DNA from: Lingula anatina
Taxonomy: Eukaryota > Brachiopoda > Lingulata > Lingulida > Lingulidae
Assembly: GCF_001039355.2 (NCBI RefSeq)
Contig: NW_019775773.1
Location: 62,001-126,000, forward strand
DNA length: 64,000 nucleotides
Direction of reading: 5' to 3'
Part shown: in pieces, positions 26,481 through 36,950 of the stretch
How the letters are laid out: each line of letters begins with the position of its first letter
How positions within the stretch are numbered: position 1 is the first letter of the stretch
Translations under genes and position numbers: made by a program
The notes under the pieces: generated by a model
The model's database searches: none
Seen by the model: only the letters and a program-made list of their open reading frames with translations
What the model was told of the DNA's origin: nothing

Positions 26481-27635
26481 TCAATTAATGTATACACACA
26501 ATTTAAGGTAAAATGATGGTTATGCATTTCTCACAATTTCACCTGCTGGTCTATAATCTGTTTCATCTTCAGTATTTGTCAACTATGAGGCATTTCAGTC
26601 AAATATTCATGGAAAAGAAATAGTTATTTCCTAGTGGTATTGGATCATTCTCATCATCAAATGAATAAAATGAGAGTAAATATTATACAAAATGGACACA
26701 CTTTGATCTGCACAATAGAATATGATATGACCCATTGATTCTAGCTAGTTCGCTGAAAATAAACATGCGATTCCCTGGTGTTCAATTTCCTTAGATAATA
26801 AATTTACGTTGAACAGTTTGCAGTCCATGAGTTCAATGTTCTACAATCTTTTTATGAGGTGTGCCTCACTGAAATCAGCCACAAGCAAAAGTGAAACAAT
26901 ATTTTGATAAAACAATGCAAAATATAGAACAGATACCACTGGGAAAGCTAAAGATATCATACTCAGTTACACTAGCTATATCTGTTTTATTTTCTACATC
27001 TGCAAATTGTGTTTTCATGTACACCAATAGACTGCCATAAATCATTCCTGTGTTTTTTCTATGAACACTGAAATCCTATTTTTGTCATTAACAGTAATAA
27101 AGTTATTCTAGACAGCAAAGCTGACCAATAACCAGATTATCTGAAACTGGCAATCTCAAGAAACATTTAAGATGATCTTACTAAAAGCCGTAACCATTCA
27201 AAACTTGGGTATATCGATCTTTATCACAATGTATCTATCATAAGAAGAAATCTGCTTTTCAAATGGGGATAACAATAATATAAAAACTAGAATGGGAATT
27301 TTAGAGAGTGCATATGAAAAACATCAAAATCAAAATGGAAAATGTATTAATAACCACAGGTAATATATATATACATATATATATAGCAATGGATTTGTTT
27401 TAAAACCAAACATTGTTTATACATTTTATTTTCAGATTGTGTTTTGTTACTTATAACAGCTATTGAGGTGATTAAAAATATCATCAAAATCCCAAAAGCA
27501 CTGCAATAGAATATAATAAAAAAGTTAAAAGTAAATATCAAACAAACACAAAGTAGCTGTTATTTGCTTTTTACAGAAACAGAATTTTCCAGTTGGCGAT
27601 CATAACATTAATCATGCATTTGATTCTTTTGTCAC

Positions 27636-27682
27636 TCGACCCACTGTCTTCAGTGTCACTGGCTGATGTGTGTGGGTTTGAA
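27636..27682 (-). CDS. Gene B exon candidate (weak)
   Basis: It reads SNPHTSASDTEDSGS after a good acceptor (CTCATCCACTTCATAG|). The donor TCGA|GTGACA is mediocre. With one base in and one out, it is phase-compatible with the next exon at 24876-24955. The frame stays open past the donor to a TAA at about 27575, so a terminal exon is an alternative. The acidic Ser/Asp content looks like a disordered linker. Confidence 0.35.
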
Positions 27683-28898
27683 CTATGAAGTGGATGAGAG
27701 ACTTTGTCATTACGATCAACCTATGGTAAACTGATTGGCAATTGAAGATTAAAGTCACCATAGTAACCTGACTATTTTTTATGTAGAATCAATGGCAACA
27801 TTTGTTGAAGTATTATATCTTTGTTGACTAAAACTAAACTTTGTTGAATGTGCATACGTCAAACAGATCTGATATCCTAAATCAGTGTTTACAAAAGTTC
27901 TGCCCATTGAACACACACTGACTAAATCGATAAAGTAAAGATATACCTTGTAACATTTGTAGTGAATTAATCACACAGATTGTATGCATTTCTTAATTAA
28001 TCCTTTGAAATAATATATAGGGTTTAAAGAACAGGAAATTTTGTGAAAACCAAATTTAAGACCCAGTTGGTGCATCCTTACATTACCATGAACAAAAGAA
28101 AGTTATACAAAACAATTATTCAAATATTTCAATGGACTGTAGACATATATTAACTTGGCTAGTAAACAGATGATTTTATTTTAAAAAAGATGTCAAACAA
28201 AAATAGTCTACTAGAGACATAATGAAATAACACACAAAAAAACTTTAATTTACCACTAGTCAGGACAATCATTTTCATTTCTTCTCTCTAATGACTCCTC
28301 TCCCATTCTTCACTTAATTCTTTCCTTTTTTAGCACCTAAGTGACAAACAGCACATTAAGGTCTCCTAATTTCATTTTTCTTCTAACTTATTTGCTCAAA
28401 TCTGGAAGTAAACTAGCTGATTTAATTGGAATGTAAATATGGAAATGTCTGCAACTTTTTTGACCTTTATGGATACTAAATCAAGACATTGTAGCCAACT
28501 CTACAAGTCAGTTTTAATTGACCATTAGGCAAGTGAAATCAAAGCACTACTCTTTAAATTGACCCCAGTTTATTCATGGCCCCTCTAACAAAATTCAAAG
28601 GCCACCTCCATCCCTTTCCTGCTGATACTTTTTCACTTTGGAGAAACCATAGTGATTCAATTTTTGCTAAGTGCCTTTACTCTAATGACATTTTGATTGA
28701 AGTTCCAATATTAAGATGTTTTATAGATGTGTCATCTGAATACTGTGAAAGATTTAAAAGTGATTTCCTGCTTTACCTGTGACAAATGATGCTACTCCGA
28801 TGAATAAATAAACCACAAAATTCATATTTTTCACTTTAGAAGCCAAAAATATAAATGTCATGAAAATAAGCTTTTAGCACTTAGTTCATCAGAAAGTG

Positions 28899-28904
28899 TT
28901 TATT
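28899..28904 (-). promoter_or_regulatory. Poly(A) signal AATAAA, gene A
   Basis: AATAAA on the minus strand, about 140 bases after the gene A stop codon. This is the expected range for a short 3' UTR. The hexamer is common in AT-rich DNA, so its position relative to the terminal exon is the main support. Confidence 0.4.
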
Positions 28905-29044
28905 TGTGAAGTCATAACTGGAATTAAATGCCAATTCAAAAATTCCACCAATCAAACTTCATGTCCTATCCATACTGTGAAAAGATCAGATTAAAAAAAA
29001 AACAAAAAACAAAAAACAAGACAAAGGAATCCTCTGAGAAAATC

Positions 29045-29251
29045 TCAGGTGAATTTTAGATCATGCCAAGTATCCAATTCCCAATCCCTGATAAGATATT
29101 GGTGGTAAACAGCTCCTATCCCCTTGATATTAAGTTCATGTAATTTCTGCAAGAAGTACTGGTAGGTGAAGATAAGGTTCTTGAGCACTAAGTTATCCAT
29201 GATATGGGCACTTTTCAGCTGAAGATTGAATTCATGTCTCTTTGATTTCAC
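29045..29251 (-). CDS. Gene A terminal exon with stop
   Basis: Open for 68 codons to TGA (29045-29047). The acceptor lies after a T-rich tract, at ACAACAGAG| (phase 0, used) or two bases earlier. The peptide is mainly helical and includes HEFNLQLKSAHIMDNLVLKN, then LIFTYQYFLQKLHELN, ending RDWELDTWHDLKFT. No GT donor overlaps the end of the open frame, so this reads as a true C-terminus, not an internal exon. AATAAA lies about 140 bases downstream. Confidence 0.72.
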   Translation of the reverse strand: MKSKRHEFNLQLKSAHIMDNLVLKNLIFTYQYFLQKLHELNIKGIGAVYHQYLIRDWELDTWHDLKFT

Positions 29252-31487
29252 CTCTGTTGTAAATATAAATAAGCAAACAAGTAAACAAAAGAATAAAATC
29301 TGGAAATAATTATGATAAAAAAATAACAGAACAACCAACCTTGTAACATGAAAGTACAAAGTAACTGCAAAAGAAATTAAGAAATGATCTTAAAAAAATA
29401 CTGAGAATTATATCATAAACACATCAATTTGAAATTTGTTGTTAATCATACTGTACGTCAGGCTACCAGCCCTTCTGTGCACCTGTACATAGAATTAAAG
29501 ACCTTCCCACTGGGCTCTGTAACTCGAAATCATCGCGAATTTTGAAAAGTGATATCACCTTTTATTTTGAGGCTATTATATGGGGCAAGTATGGGCGAGT
29601 TATAGAATCAAGACACTTGTGCTTGGTCGCAATACGCAATGCTTTTGAGTTACGGGGCCCTGAACTCCCTCCCACCTATCACCCACAGGAGTGCCACCTG
29701 ATAAAAAGTAATCTATTTACAGTGAAATTTAACTGGACTATAACACGTTAGTAAACATACCATAGTATACAAACTGGAAAATGATCTCACTCAGAAAGGT
29801 GCACTTTAGTAACAATTTATAAAATAAAGCCAGATTTATACAATGAATGATGTTAAATCTACATATAATGATCACTGAATGTGATATACATGGGTTCTCA
29901 TAAATAATGTCTTGTTAGTGCTTGAAACAACAACCTGACAGCATCATAATCAAATTAAACAGCAATACTGGCAAATATACAGAAAGCAAATAATAAAATA
30001 AATAAAATGACAAAAATAAACATTGTAACAAATATTTACAAAAAATCAATAACTTTTAGTTTGATCAAGCTGATTTTCTCAATGCCAATCAGCATATTTC
30101 CAGTATAACTGCAAAGCACATACATACACAAAAAAAAAAAATTGATCATGCTCAAAAGGAGCCTGCATTTTTAACAAGCAAATTTTAAAAAAATTAAGTA
30201 TAAGTAAATGTTTTAGGATGACAACTTTCTACACAAGGTGCCTTCAGTTTGAACAGTAATATTTTCTACATCAGGAAAAGTGCCTGCTACCCCAAGAGAG
30301 CCACAATAAAATTAAGTCAGCTTTACCATAAGGACTGGTGATCAACATGTAATATAGTGATTACAGAAGGAGATTTCCCTTGAACAGAGAAGTTTTTTTT
30401 TTTCATTTTATTTCTTTCATTACTTGATAAGCATCTTACAGGCCAAAATGTTGCATACAAGATAATTGGGCACACAAGAATTCCAAGAAAAGCAGCAACT
30501 CTAATTTATAGTGCAGAAAGTGAAGAAATGAGGGAAATTTGGTCTTAAAACCTATTTTCGTGGAACAGATAAAGTAAGGGAGCAAGTGTGCAATACTGGT
30601 GAAACCATTTAGATCCATTTAGACACATGGCCTTTGGGAGTTGAGGTGAAAAAATAACCTTAAGTAACAGCTTTGTATACAATTCTTGTGCTCCAATGAG
30701 AAATACCAAGGGATTTAATTGCTGAGAGTAAATATCCCCCCAAAGGAGAAAATATAAGGGATATAAATTTATAGTAAGATAAGCAAAACATCTTATTTTA
30801 AGAAGCTTTTATGAGAATTTTATTTTATTTTGTGACAATAAATATTCATGCATTTCTACTCATAGTTATTTCTGACAATTCGATGGCAGATGGGGATTTT
30901 TTATCCTAGCTATCATAACACAGTGTGACCATACATTGCAACCAGCTTGGCCACAGATGGCAACTGATTCCATAACTCAGTGACATTGATCTCAATCAGA
31001 ACTCCACTGATGGGTTCACAGCACTTTTAGAATATGCTCAACATTATATATAGGACCTATAAACAGATTATGCATTTACAAACGCTACCTGCAGATCTTT
31101 TAGCACTAACATCCATATTAACTAAATAACCCATAAATTTACCAACACTACCAGAATGAATGAATGTTTGTGCTAGGTATCAATTTGTTGGTGCTAAATA
31201 ATTGTATGGGGCATTGGTTAATTTGTGGATTATTTGGTTAATATGGGTATTAGTGCTAAAAGAATTGCAGGTTGTGCTAGTAAATGCCTAATCCATTTAT
31301 AAGGCCTGATGTGGAACAGTGATTCATTTCCACTCTCAATTCAAAATTCTGACTCAAAAACTTGTCTGAAACTCTTGGGGCTAGAACCCATGCCAAAGAT
31401 CTTCAATTCAGCCAATGGTTAAACAATCCTTGGTCTATATTTTATAAACCTTTTTTTATCTTAGCAGCTCAGTGAAAGCTACTTAAC

Positions 31488-31574
31488 CTTAGGGATCACG
31501 AACAGAGTCACTTTATCTAGTCCCAAATGATCCACAAAAAGTGCTCCATATCCCATCAATATAAGTGGCTGCTC
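31488..31574 (-). CDS. Gene A exon, 87 bp
   Basis: Exactly 29 codons in phase 0, between acceptor GTTGTTACAG| and donor CTAAG|GTTAAGT. It reads EQPLILMGYGALFVDHLGLD then KVTLFVIPK. This hydrophobic, glycine-containing stretch looks like buried strands of a folded domain. It joins in phase to the microexon upstream and the terminal exon downstream. Confidence 0.66.
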
Positions 31575-32402
31575 CTGTAACAACTCTCAATAGGGGCACT
31601 GTGCTGGACATAATCATTTGAAAGTGGATGGATAAAGTCTTCTTGCTAGCAGATAATGCAAAAAAACAAAACAACTGTCTCAGAGGGATAGTCAAATATC
31701 AGATAATCTGAAGAAGTCTGGTTAGCCCAACTAGATTCTCTGGTTGTGGTTCAGGTTTGCTGACCATGCAATTATACTTGAGATCTCCACTTCAGTTGAA
31801 GCTCATTATTATATAGCCAACTTGGTATGGCACTGGCTGCAAATTGTACTTATTGATTTTTGACTGTGTATATTGGTATGTATACCTTTTTTTCAAAGGG
31901 GACAGTCACATGTGTCAAGCAAAAACATAATTCAGTTAATTCAAGAAGTCATTTCCATTAATGTGCAGACAATTTAGCAGTTAAGACAATTAGGAAAATA
32001 CAGAGCAATGCCATCTTAATAGCCATTTTTCACAATAACACTTGGGGGTTTGTAACTTTCGTCTTACAGCATTTTTTTTTTTTTTGCTAATGCAACCTAA
32101 TCTAACTTAAACCTAAATAACTTTCTGAGAATAAGCTTCTTAAATCACTTAGCTAAAATTCACAGAGTTTAGGAAGAGCATCTATTTAAAATGTTTGAGA
32201 GCCTATGACTAAAGTCTGCATATGTTCAACATACATCTCAAATTCTAAGAGACAGCAAAACCAGACAAAAAGTAATAAGAACTAAATTAAATTGGCACGT
32301 ATTCAATTTTCAGGAAATGCAAATCTCATGATTACATTTAAGGCTTTGAAGGCAATAAGTGAACATCATCACTCACAATTTTAAAAAAATGAAGAACACT
32401 CA

Positions 32403-32721
32403 CAGGCCTACCCAACTACCAGACTTGGCATCAAATGATACTGAATTCACCGGTAGATCGGACCACACTACCCGTTTTCAAGGTGTGCGTCAGTACGCAT
32501 TTCACAGTATCATACCCCAAAACAGATTTCGAGATGAGATGCACTACTTTCCAACCCCCCTGAGAATCATCACTATCACATCACATACTAGGCAAGAGCA
32601 GTGTCACTTCTGATACCTCGAAGCGCATACTGATTACACACCTTGAAAACGGGTAGTGTGGTCCGATCTACATGTGAATTCGGGACCATTCGGTGTCGAT
32701 TCTGGTAGTTGGGTAGATCTG
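32403..32721. mobile_element. Foldback MITE, 319 bp
   Basis: The left arm (32403-32499) and the reverse complement of the right arm (32625-32721) are nearly identical, for example TAGATCGGACCACACTACCC and CGTTTTCAAGGTGTG. Both termini begin CAG and share TACCCAACTACCAGA. The flanks are ACTCA at 32398-32402 and 32722-32726, a probable 5-bp target-site duplication (or part of a longer ACTCACA match). It has no coding capacity; the plus-strand frame across it is spurious. It lies in a gene A intron. The superfamily is undetermined. Confidence 0.85.
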
Positions 32722-33244
32722 ACTCACATGGTGCGAGTTAAAAAGCTCAAAGAACCCACCAAATAATTCTAACACCATTTTGTAGTTACTAGTACACGTA
32801 AATGAAGCAGAATATATTTCATATATAAAAAAGACTCAATTCTTGAAAAAATTTCACTGCATTATGCACGTTAATTTTAAAGCCCAAATTAACATGTTAT
32901 GGGAAGAAAAACCAGCAGCTAGTAAAGGGTCTTTTATTTACCTATAACTACATAACTTTACATCCCTCACTTTTCTTTTGCACTTTTACCTCTCTCTTGC
33001 TCTGCCTTTCCTTTTTTACTTTGATTATTTTCCTCGTGTCATTTTTCCACACTTGTCTACTGATAAATGACTCTATGGCTCATTGCTGTATATATGCAGG
33101 GAAACACATAACATGTCAGTAGTTTTGTGGGATTTATCAGTGGATTTTGGGGAAAACTATAAGACTGTGGGAAAACAGCAGTTATTCTGTAAAAATCTGA
33201 TGGAAGCAGTGGTGCTCATAATAATGTGTGGTTAGAGAGCCCCT

Positions 33245-33495
33245 GACACTTGCACCCCATTTCCATAGATTTTTAGATCAATCTATCCCTGTGGGGAGTC
33301 TCACTAGATTACTGTCAGCTTGACGGGCTTAAGCGTCTGTCCCACCTACTAAAAGCTGTAAGGGGGTAATTAACTATGGTGCCCACTTGGCTGACTGCAA
33401 TTTAGCGTGAACCCCCAGGGAGTTAGGTCGATCTAAATCTTAATCTTTAGATCGATCTAAATCTCTGGGAAAGCACCCTTAGTTCGGGTAAACAT
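33245..33495. repeat. Possible degenerate inverted-repeat element
   Basis: The left end has CATTTCCATAGATTTTTAGATC. The right end, reverse-complemented, has CTTTCCCAGAGATTTAGATC. The right side also holds a self-complementary AGATTTAGATCGATCT. This suggests an old foldback element, but the arms are diverged and no target duplication was seen. Confidence 0.3.
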
Positions 33496-33966
33496 TCTAT
33501 TTATAATTAATTGTGAATACAAGTATTTCAAGGCATTCTGGGGAAAAAAGCAGTGACATCTATGTCAAAAAAAATCCTATCAAATGTTTATATTAACCTG
33601 AATGGAAAGTGTGTAAAAGCTTCAGCATATAAGACAATCTATTTAAAAATGTTGGCTCTATATTAAATGAATGACAATCATCACATACTAAAGGAAAAAC
33701 CAACTATTTCATGGCTTTAATATCATAATGACTTTTCCAATGAATATGTGCTACCTGAGAAAGTCAAGAATGACAACCCTTTTAATCTTTAAAGGCAGTG
33801 GCTTTGTTCATAGTTCGTTGTACGGTGCAAAATGAAACAGAAAATAGAACTGAAAAGAACATTCAATAAAGCCTCATAGCCACAAGGAGACAATTCAAAT
33901 ATCACTAAGTCTGTATCTTAATGGATATATGTGGGAGGAGAGAGATGACCCACTAGTTATGAAAAG

Positions 33967-33982
33967 GTCTCTCTCTCTCTCA

Positions 33983-34040
<58 letters not shown>
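33967..34040. repeat. Compound microsatellite (CT)n(GT)n
   Basis: A (CT)n tract with one interruption changes to about 22 GT units. It gives rise to a false poly-Cys/Val open frame. Confidence 0.97.
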
Positions 34041-34041
<1 letters not shown>

Positions 34042-34214
34042 CCAAGAGGCTGCTGGCAAGTTAATTTTTTAAGAAGCTCACACAATAAAAGCTACGTAAA
34101 GTGTACAATATGTGCACTACAATGTTCCCACATGAATTACAAGGCTTTGCATGAAATGAAATTTGTGGGACACACTCACAAACTACAATCTAAATTAAAG
34201 ACTACACTATAATG

Positions 34215-34237
34215 TTTTTTTTTTTTTTTTTTTTTTT
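34215..34237. repeat. Poly-T tract
   Basis: About 23 T. No associated element was recognised. Confidence 0.95.
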
Positions 34238-34382
34238 GTAAGTTTAAAACTCTAATGGCACCACTCTGTGTATGCTTCTTAATGATTAGCAATCTATATC
34301 CCAAAAATATTAAATATGATTGAAGTTATGCCATTAACCACAATTTTATATCTATCGTCACAGCTGCTACCAGTATTCTCAC

Positions 34383-34398
34383 TATCTGAACATCTTTG
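34383..34398 (-). CDS. Gene A microexon, 16 bp
   Basis: A textbook acceptor (ATGTTTTTTTCTAG|) is followed 16 bases later by a good donor (AGATA|GTGAGA). It reads KDVQI with one base entering and ends on a codon boundary. Both phases agree with the flanking exons (36830-36950 and 31488-31574). RNA evidence is needed because it is so short. Confidence 0.52.
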
Positions 34399-34855
34399 CT
34401 AGAAAAAAACATTAAATTACAGTCTGTACAATGAATCTGGTTAATTTGAGGCCTTAATTGTACTTTTCAATTCCTCCATTTGGTTTCAAATGGGTTTAGA
34501 ACTGGTCAAATCTCGAAACAATTTTTCCGTCTCAACCCCTTAAATGCTACATTTCCAAGAAAAAATCTTTAGCAAGGAAGATGATACTGTAGGCATATCA
34601 TTTTACTAGTCATTACTCTTGCAGTTAGTTTGGAAGATAAATGTGCAGGATGTACATAAAAGATTGCAAGCTGTTTGCCATAGAAATAGACACAAATCTC
34701 AACAGGTTTGCTCAGTCAGGTGTTAGAGGAAACATCACAATTATCAACCTCAAATGCAGTTTCTTCATACAGCATGCAACCAAGCAGATTGCCGGTAATA
34801 TTATCTATAATTTTTCCTCATCAATGCTTTGATTCCTAAAGTTTCCTTTCCTATA

Positions 34856-35156
34856 TCTCTAACTACCCCATCAACAGACACTATTAGGATGGTTTTTATG
34901 GGGAGAATAGCAAATGTATTTCTAAAGACCCTTGAGCTAATGTCCCTACTGTATGTGCGTTGTTTCTCAATAAAGACTCAAAATATCACTAAATTAACTT
35001 TATTCATAATTTCCACCACATTGTGTGACAAATTTCGAAGTAGCTTATGAAAGCAGCTCCCTTTATTAAATCCATCCCTAACAGTTCTTTTGTAACAATC
35101 AGTCTTTTTATCAAAGCAGGGACTGCATTTAGAAGATTAACAAATGAAAAAAAATA
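34856..35156. repeat. 301-bp direct duplication, copy 1 (likely assembly artefact)
   Basis: Repeated almost base for base at 35158-35458, with a single N at 35157 between the copies. The only differences noted are an A/T change in the T-run near TCTTTTTATCAAAG. Near-identical adjacent copies separated by one N are typical of two contig ends that overlap but were not merged. Confidence 0.9.
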
Positions 35157-35157
35157 N

Positions 35158-35458
35158 TCTCTAACTACCCCATCAACAGACACTATTAGGATGGTTTTTA
35201 TGGGGAGAATAGCAAATGTATTTCTAAAGACCCTTGAGCTAATGTCCCTACTGTATGTGCGTTGTTTCTCAATAAAGACTCAAAATATCACTAAATTAAC
35301 TTTATTCATAATTTCCACCACATTGTGTGACAAATTTCGAAGTAGCTTATGAAAGCAGCTCCCTTTATTAAATCCATCCCTAACAGTTCTTTTGTAACAA
35401 TCAGTCTTTTTTTCAAAGCAGGGACTGCATTTAGAAGATTAACAAATGAAAAAAAATA
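35158..35458. repeat. 301-bp direct duplication, copy 2
   Basis: Second copy of 34856-35156, offset by 302 bases. It continues uninterrupted into unique sequence on its right, as copy 1 does on its left. That is what an unmerged contig overlap predicts. Confidence 0.9.
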
Positions 35459-36829
35459 CATAAAAGGTAAAACAGGTGATTCGGTAACAGCCATCATGTT
35501 ACAGATGAAATTCTATTTCACGCACAGCAATCTATTAAATAAAAATAAAAACTAAAAACAACATGCTGGTTGTCTGAATTTATGCAATCTTTAGCAATTT
35601 TTCATTTTACTCTATTTATTTTCAACTATCTACACAAGTTTCCAGTTTTCCTCCTTTTTTGAGTTTTTATGATTTTAAAAGAAAGAAAAATGACTGTATG
35701 GCTTGTTTTTGAAACCGATTTTTCCCATTTTGTTTTTTTAATTGATAACAAACTGGTACTCAACTCTTCATCTCAATCTACCATTTAAATCATTTAGCTC
35801 ATTTAAAAGAAATCCATACAGTATAACTTGAATAATTTCCAAAAAAATAACTCTGTGTGTTTAAAAGATTTTTGTGGCAAATGAGATTTACTGCTCATTA
35901 TCTCCAGAAGATAATTTCTCTCAGCAAAGCCATTAGAAAGGGCTCATCACTCTTTCAGAATTCCGGAGAAGCCCTAATTGGCCACTAACTGCCATCGTAC
36001 ATGCAAAGAGGGTTAAGGCCTGCTAATAAATGGTACATGTATATGTATATATATTAGGTATGGCTAAACGAACAACCATGTTATTTTTTCACACACTATG
36101 CATAATTGTGGAAAATGATCCATTATTTACAGTAATCACCAGACCTAACCAAATGTGCCAAATGGCATATTTTCTGCTTCCTGCAGGTATTGATGAATAT
36201 ATGTTAACTTCTCTTTGAATGTGAAGTGATATTTTGTCCAATACATTAGCATGGACCGTATTGTAAGAAAAAACTTTAAAGTACTAATCATTTATACTTT
36301 TCTGGTAGAAAAAAAAATCACCTCCCTCCAAGTTCATTAAAAATTGCAACCACAACCCTTCAATCTATGACGTAATAGGATTGGGCTCCATGTGGATAAA
36401 CAGACTTTTTTTCAAAAATCCAATTTATCCTATTCTTTTGAAAAACTGTGGTCTACTAGTGTAGAAACACATTACTGCCTTTCTGTGAGATACTAGTCTG
36501 CTTAATACTTGTCAAATAACGAAGCAGGTTTTACAGCTGTCACAGCCTCTGAATGAACATGCTGTGCAGTTTTATTAGGCATACTCTAAAATACAATATA
36601 AAACCCATAGACCCAGACAGACTATAAACTTGTTTACTCATGGCTAAAATTAAATTCATGCCATGGATAAGAATTCAGGACCATATTGCTGGAGTAATCA
36701 GCAGTCACTTTCATTGATGGATTCAATGTGACATTATTTCTACCATGCATGAACAGTGTAAGTTCACTCAATGGAAAAAAGTCAACCTTGGAGCCTGAAA
36801 ATGAAAAATGAGTTAAGGATTTCACATAC

Positions 36830-36950
36830 CGCACATTGGCCAATGTATGCCTCCGACTCCTCCCTGGTCCCTTCAAGAAAGTTCTATGAGCTCTGATGTC
36901 CTTCAGGTCCCCACTTTCCACCTGCATTCTGACTATGTAGACCACCTCTA
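36830..36950 (-). CDS. Gene A exon, 121 bp
   Basis: The donor is strong (GTGCG|GTATGTG). The acceptor is either ACTGAAG| (used here) or the next AG four bases on; both keep the phase. The peptide is VVYIVRMQVESGDLKDIRAH, then RTFLKGPGRSRRHTLANV. The RSRRHT motif resembles a basophilic-kinase (PKA/AKT type) site. Two bases leave, matching the 16-bp microexon. The surrounding frame is open further on both sides, so the splice sites and phase set the edges. Confidence 0.7.

Larger units (their letters stand above)
1227..27682 (-). other. Gene B span: helical-repeat-like multi-exon gene
   Basis: This is the extent of a second minus-strand gene, or the downstream part of gene A. Nine exons from 24955 to 11750 are phase-compatible at all eight junctions, and four exons from 4898 to 1227 at all three of theirs. 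The link between the two blocks is missing, and the unsequenced gap at 7476-8140 lies there. The first block reads as hydrophobic helices (for example CIILLSWGPDYCKD, EEALLDLLVKEAATLVLSW, ADFEIEGLRMFQIIL), as in HEAT- or armadillo-type solenoids. That structural reading is inference. The C-terminal block is polar and acidic/basic, and probably disordered. The 5' end is undetermined; a weak candidate first-seen exon is at 27636-27682. I do not recognise the family. Confidence 0.62.
24956..29044. other. Interval between gene A 3' end and first sure gene B exon
   Basis: It contains the gene A poly(A) signal, the weak exon candidate at 27636-27682, and TA-rich simple sequence near 25080-25150 and 27361-27387. 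No promoter, CpG island or start exon was recognised. Confidence 0.4.

Noticed and set aside
32359-32613. 84-codon plus-strand open frame
   Set aside because: It lies across the left arm and centre of the MITE, and the foldback explains the unusual composition.
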